The position numbers were made by a program, and so were the translations under genes. A stretch of 9,491 nt of DNA from assembly GCA_905236785.1 (NCBI GenBank), contig CAJOQC010000044.1, positions 1 to 9,491 of the forward strand, in the 5' to 3' direction. The DNA comes from an uncultured Selenomonadaceae bacterium (GTDB taxonomy: Bacteria > Bacillota > Negativicutes > Selenomonadales > Selenomonadaceae). Shown one piece after another: positions 6,725-9,491 of this stretch; within the stretch, counting starts at the first letter, position 1; each line of letters opens with the position of its first letter. A model generated the notes under the pieces. It saw only the letters and a list, made by a program, of their open reading frames with translations. It made no database searches and had not been told where the DNA came from.

Positions 6725-7357
6725 TTGGATATAAAGGATTACTTAAACGAAATTAAGGACATCAAAGTGTTGGGGCGCGACGAAGAACAACAGTTATGGC
6801 GCAAATTTAAGGAAGAGGATGATTTTGCGGCGCGGCAAAAGTTAATCGAGTCCTATCAACCCCTTGTTTTCCGCGAAGCCATGCGTTTTTTGCACAATGA
6901 CAACGTAATGGATATTGTGCAAGAAGGCACAGTGGGGCTTATCGAAGCGGCGGAAGGCTACGATTATACCATGGGCGCGGCTTTTAGCTTATACGCCATG
7001 CATCGTATTCGCGGGCGCATGATAAATTTCCTTGCCAAGGAAACAAAAGCGCCTTTGCCCTGCATTGACGAAGTGACCGACGATGGCTGTTGCCTCGCCG
7101 AATGTTTGGCGGACACCGCCCCCTCTGTTGCCGAAACGGCGGAAAGTCATGAAATAGCCGAAAAACTGCGGGCGGCACTGTTGCGTTTGCCCGCCAAGGA
7201 GCGGATTGTTCTTGAAGATATTTATCTTCAAAGCCGCGAAGTAAACGCCGTGGCCAAGGATATGGAAGTCAGCGCGTCCCACATTTACCGCCTGCAAAAA
7301 AAAGGTATCAGGCGTATACGGGGGATGCTCGCCAAGTTTATGCATTACTGGCAATAA
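6725..7357 (+). CDS. Sigma-70 family RNA polymerase sigma factor
   Basis: This 210-aa factor directs RNA polymerase to a subset of promoters. Residues 1-32 (DIKDYLNEIKDIKVLGRDEE) resemble region 1.2. Region 2 spans about 37-107, with DIVQEGTVGLIEAAEGYD and a region 2.4 of YAMHRIRGRMINFL. The latter is closer to group 3 factors of the FliA/SigF type (RIRGxMxD) than to the housekeeping WWIRQAI. Region 4 (about 143-205) has RLPAKERIVL and a helix-turn-helix around VAKDMEVSASHIYRLQKK. A recognisable region 3 is missing; the linker at 108-142 instead holds all four cysteines (113, 122, 123, 127). The TTG start has AAGGGAGG (6707-6714) 10 nt upstream. It is the last gene of the envelope operon, 35 nt after the GerMN gene, with no separate promoter seen. 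Its regulon is unknown. Confidence 0.9.
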   Translation: MDIKDYLNEIKDIKVLGRDEEQQLWRKFKEEDDFAARQKLIESYQPLVFREAMRFLHNDNVMDIVQEGTVGLIEAAEGYDYTMGAAFSLYAMHRIRGRMINFLAKETKAPLPCIDEVTDDGCCLAECLADTAPSVAETAESHEIAEKLRAALLRLPAKERIVLEDIYLQSREVNAVAKDMEVSASHIYRLQKKGIRRIRGMLAKFMHYWQ

Positions 7358-7432
7358 CACACTTTTGATAATCGGCAAAAATATTTTTTGGCCGTGGGCA
7401 GTATAGGACAATACGCGGAGAAAAACCGCAAT

Positions 7433-7476
7433 AAACAGGCGATAAACGGTTATAACAGCCGTTTATCGCCTGTTTT
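7433..7476 (+). terminator. 17-bp hairpin after the sigma-factor gene
   Basis: AAACAGGCGATAAACGG (7433-7449) is the exact reverse complement of 7459-7475, with a 9-nt loop. It lies 75 bp after the sigma-factor stop and is the natural operon terminator. The T run after the stem is only four bases, so termination may be incomplete. The last bases of the right arm overlap a possible -35 box of the next gene. Confidence 0.6.
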
Positions 7477-7502
7477 GACGTGCGAATTATCAAATGTAAA
7501 AC
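7475..7502 (+). promoter_or_regulatory. Possible promoter of the 231-aa membrane protein
   Basis: TTGACG (7475-7480) and TAAAAC (7497-7502) are 16 bp apart. The -35 is good and the -10 mediocre. An alternative AT-rich -10, TATAAA (7521-7526), lacks a matching -35. The -35 overlaps the base of the 17-bp hairpin, so the inverted repeat could also serve as an operator in DNA form. An 11-bp dyad, ATTGT-A-ACAAT (7506-7516), lies just downstream. Confidence 0.35.
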
Positions 7503-7548
7503 AGGATTGTAACAATATATTATAAATCGCAAAAGGGGAGGCGAAAAG

Positions 7549-8244
7549 GTGAAAGACAAGCGCGACAATTTGAAAAAGCACGTTCGCGCCGCCAGGGAAT
7601 GGTTGGGTCAAGCCGAACACTCCCTTGAACGAAAGGACGACGTTAAAAGCGAACTTAAAATAATTTTGGCCAAGGCCGAGCTGCAACGGGCAGAAGAAAC
7701 AAAAAAGCCGCGCAAATTTTCCCCGCAGGGCGCGGCAATAAAACTTTTGTCCGTAGCCTTTGCGGCAGCCGCCGCCTTCGGCGTTTGGAGTTTGCCCGCC
7801 TATTTTGAAAAACCTTCGGCGGATGTCTACACTCCCACTATAAACCGCAACGATAACGCCGACACGCCGCTTAAAAACGCGCAAAACTTCCCCGCCGCCG
7901 GCGAGAACCGCGACGACGCAACAGGCGGTAATGTGCCGTCAAGCCCGCCTGCGACAACGGAGAATGAAGAGGCAAATTTTATCAAAGAAGAACCGCCCGT
8001 TAAAGAAGAACAGGTCGAAACCGCCGCCACCATCGCGCCGAAAGTCGAAAGCGAGCAAGTACATAGCGACGGCGGCATTAACGAAGATAAACGGGAACAC
8101 CCCCCTCGCGAACCTGCCGCGTACAACGACACGTACACCGACAACAACACGGTTTACGCCATGCCGAAGAATACCCCGCAGTTGCCCTCCGAGGATATGC
8201 AGGAGCTTATGAAGTCGGCTTATTTTTCCCTGCGTAAAGAATAA
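7549..8244 (+). CDS. Unknown single-pass membrane protein, acidic tail
   Basis: I do not recognise this 231-aa protein. Residues 1-57 are highly charged and probably helical (LKKHVRAAREWLGQAEHSLERKD). Residues 61-81 form one membrane segment rich in alanine, and residues 85-231 are a low-complexity region rich in Pro, Glu, Asp and Asn, probably disordered and outside the membrane. A short conserved-looking C-terminus (MQELMKSAYFSLRKE) follows. A positive stretch (KKPRKF) just before the membrane segment supports N-in topology. The GTG start has a strong GGGGAGG (7535-7541) 7 nt upstream. It follows the sigma-factor operon after a hairpin and has its own terminator. The layout of a short cytoplasmic helix, one membrane span and an outer region is like membrane anti-sigma factors, but no family motif supports that. 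Confidence 0.75.
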   Translation: MKDKRDNLKKHVRAAREWLGQAEHSLERKDDVKSELKIILAKAELQRAEETKKPRKFSPQGAAIKLLSVAFAAAAAFGVWSLPAYFEKPSADVYTPTINRNDNADTPLKNAQNFPAAGENRDDATGGNVPSSPPATTENEEANFIKEEPPVKEEQVETAATIAPKVESEQVHSDGGINEDKREHPPREPAAYNDTYTDNNTVYAMPKNTPQLPSEDMQELMKSAYFSLRKE

Positions 8245-8252
8245 AATAATAA

Positions 8253-8296
8253 AAGGGCATAAAAAACTCCCCGAAAGGGGAGTTTTTTATGCCCTT
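8253..8296 (+). terminator. Strong intrinsic terminator, 20-bp stem
   Basis: A perfect 20-bp stem, 8253-8272 with 8277-8296, is closed by a GAAA tetraloop. The core CTCCCC-GAAA-GGGGAG followed by TTTTTT is a textbook Rho-independent terminator starting 9 bp after the preceding stop codon. The matching A run on the left makes it potentially bidirectional. Confidence 0.92.
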
Positions 8297-8323
8297 GATG
8301 ATTACGCGCTTTGTTGCTGTTTC

Positions 8324-8352
8324 TTGACATGGCAGGGCGTCTGTTGTAGAAT
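8324..8352 (+). promoter_or_regulatory. Promoter of the wecA-like gene
   Basis: A perfect TTGACA (8324-8329) and TAGAAT (8347-8352) are spaced by the optimal 17 bp. Transcription should start near 8359, leaving a leader of about 100 nt before the ATG at 8461. Confidence 0.82.
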
Positions 8353-8395
8353 GGGCGGTATTGAACATAATGCCGTTGCGCTTACATACTTTATT

Positions 8396-8414
8396 TTTGA
8401 GCCTACGGCTCAAA
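8396..8414 (+). promoter_or_regulatory. Leader hairpin of the wecA-like gene
   Basis: TTTGAGCC (8396-8403) and GGCTCAAA (8407-8414) form a perfect 8-bp stem with a TAC loop inside the predicted leader. It is not followed directly by a T run, so it is a poor terminator. It could stabilise the transcript or be part of a larger fold. The roughly 45 nt between it and the ATG hold the ribosome binding site (AAAAGGAAG, 8445-8453) and nothing else I recognise. Confidence 0.4.
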
Positions 8415-8460
8415 GGCTGTCTCATTTTAACGGAGAGTAGTATAAAAAGGAAGAGTGTTT

Positions 8461-9491
8461 ATGCCCGAATATATGTTGGCTTTTTTAATTGCCACGGCCA
8501 TGGCGTTGCTTCTTACGCCCTGCGTTATTTTTTTGGCTGCTAAAACGGGAGCTATGGATGCCCCCGATGCCCGCAAAGTTCACAAAAAACCAATACCGCG
8601 CATTGGCGGCATCGGTATTTACGCCGCTTTTATGGTTGCGGTTTTGGCAGTGACGAAGCTCACCGAATTTTCTTATGAAACGGCCTTTGAGCTTGCGGGG
8701 CTTCTGACGGGCGGCTCTCTCATCGTGTTGATCGGTATAGTGGACGACTACAAGAATTTGCCGGCCAAAGTGAAATTGTTGGGGCAGATTTTGGCGGCTG
8801 CCGTTATGGTAATCGCTTTTGACATACGAATAGATTTTATTACCGACCCCTTTGGCGATTATCTTTATCTTGAATATTTGGCCATACCCGCCACGATTTT
8901 TTGGGTAGTCGGTCTTACCAACACGGTAAACCTCATCGACGGCTTGGATGGTTTGGCGGCAGGCGTTGCCGTAATAGCCTCCGTTACCATATTTTTGGTG
9001 GCCTTGGAGGAAAATATTTTGCTTGTGGCCACTTTGACGGCGGCGCTGGCAGGCGCGGCTTTCGGTTTTTTGTATTACAATTTTAACCCTGCCAAAATTT
9101 TTATGGGGGATTCCGGGAGTATGTTCTTGGGGTTTATGCTCGCCGGTATATCCGTCATAGGCGCAGTTAAATGTGCGGCGACGATTGCGCTTATTGTGCC
9201 CGTTTTGGCATTAGGATTGCCGATTATGGACACAACTTTTGCCATTGTGCGTCGTTATCGCGGCGGCGTACCCATATTTAAGCCTGACAAGGGGCATTTA
9301 CATCATCGTCTCCTTGATATGGGTTTCACGCAACGGCAAGCCGTGCTTCTTATGTACGTCATAAGCGCGTTCTTGGGGCTTAGTGCAGTCGCCCTCACCG
9401 AGGTCAGTCCGCAGTTTTCGATTATGATTGTCATAGCGGTAGCGGCGGCGGTTTTTTACGGCGCAAAAAGATTAGGCATATTTCGCATGAA
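8461..9491 (+). CDS. wecA: WecA/TagO-type GlcNAc-1-P transferase (partial)
   Basis: The reading frame is open from the ATG at 8461 to the window end, giving 343 residues without a stop, so the 3' end is missing. The protein is a polytopic membrane enzyme of the MraY/WecA/TagO superfamily, which transfers a sugar phosphate (typically GlcNAc-1-P from UDP-GlcNAc) to undecaprenyl phosphate to start surface-polysaccharide or wall-polymer synthesis. Visible signatures are DAPDARKVHKKPIPRIGG near residue 33, the D95-D96 metal site in VDDYKNLP, NTVNLIDGLDGLA with D160, NPAKIFMGDSGS with D217, and HLHHR (279-283), the histidine motif of the WecA/TagO branch. About ten hydrophobic segments alternate with these loops. 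The ribosome binding site AAAAGGAAG lies about 7 nt upstream. Calling it wecA rather than tagO depends on whether the host is diderm. Confidence 0.93.
   Translation, partial: MPEYMLAFLIATAMALLLTPCVIFLAAKTGAMDAPDARKVHKKPIPRIGGIGIYAAFMVAVLAVTKLTEFSYETAFELAGLLTGGSLIVLIGIVDDYKNLPAKVKLLGQILAAAVMVIAFDIRIDFITDPFGDYLYLEYLAIPATIFWVVGLTNTVNLIDGLDGLAAGVAVIASVTIFLVALEENILLVATLTAALAGAAFGFLYYNFNPAKIFMGDSGSMFLGFMLAGISVIGAVKCAATIALIVPVLALGLPIMDTTFAIVRRYRGGVPIFKPDKGHLHHRLLDMGFTQRQAVLLMYVISAFLGLSAVALTEVSPQFSIMIVIAVAAAVFYGAKRLGIFRM

Noticed and set aside
7450..7884. 144-codon minus-strand frame over the 7549 gene
   Set aside because: It runs antisense through the hairpin and promoter region and into a gene with a strong ribosome binding site.
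1..9491. CRISPR arrays, tRNA or rRNA genes, transposase genes
   Set aside because: No regularly spaced repeats, cloverleaf-type tRNA sequence, rRNA segments or transposase-like frames were seen on either strand.

Overview
The window looks like chromosomal core-type DNA from an anaerobic member of the Firmicutes. The best guess is a Negativicutes-type, diderm, gut-associated lineage. This rests on strong GGGGAGG-type ribosome binding sites, many TTG and GTG starts, sigma-A-type promoters, an AMIN-domain cell-wall amidase, a GerMN lipoprotein and a palindromic GAGGGAGG repeat of a kind I associate with gut Firmicutes. The lineage is an inference; no rRNA is present to settle it. All convincing genes are on the + strand.

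Bases 1-359 carry no gene. They hold a compact palindromic repeat (18-66), a second inverted repeat (82-146), a stem-loop oriented as a minus-strand terminator (181-220), and the clpB promoter (241-268) with a roughly 85-nt leader. The leader contains a U-rich segment that can pair with the clpB Shine-Dalgarno sequence. ClpB (360-2936) is complete, intact and followed by its own terminator (2956-2990).

A second promoter (3010-3038, with an extended -10) probably drives a seven-gene operon from 3073 to 7357. In order it encodes: an unknown single-pass membrane protein; a 66-aa two-helix membrane protein; a ComEC-like metallo-beta-lactamase-fold lipoprotein; a DUF3006-like small protein; an exported AMIN plus Amidase_3 N-acetylmuramoyl-L-alanine amidase; a GerMN lipoprotein; and a 210-aa sigma-70 family factor. 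Most gaps are 0-12 nt and there is one 4-bp overlap. Four or five of the seven products are exported or membrane bound. The operon therefore reads as a cell-envelope unit that ends in a transcription factor which might control envelope genes. A 17-bp perfect hairpin (7433-7475) follows.

Next is an unrecognised single-pass membrane protein with a long acidic, proline-rich outer region (7549-8244), closed by a strong 20-bp terminator (8253-8296). After a consensus promoter (8324-8352) and a roughly 100-nt leader comes a WecA/TagO-family polyprenyl-phosphate GlcNAc-1-phosphate transferase. It is cut by the window end (8461-9491) and begins a likely surface-polysaccharide or wall-polymer function.

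The most interesting observations are the possible SD-sequestering leader of clpB, a tandem CtsR-like half-site pair with odd spacing over the clpB -35, a cluster holding all four cysteines of the sigma factor in its inter-domain linker, the envelope operon that ends in a sigma factor, and a 10-bp AT palindrome that recurs five times.
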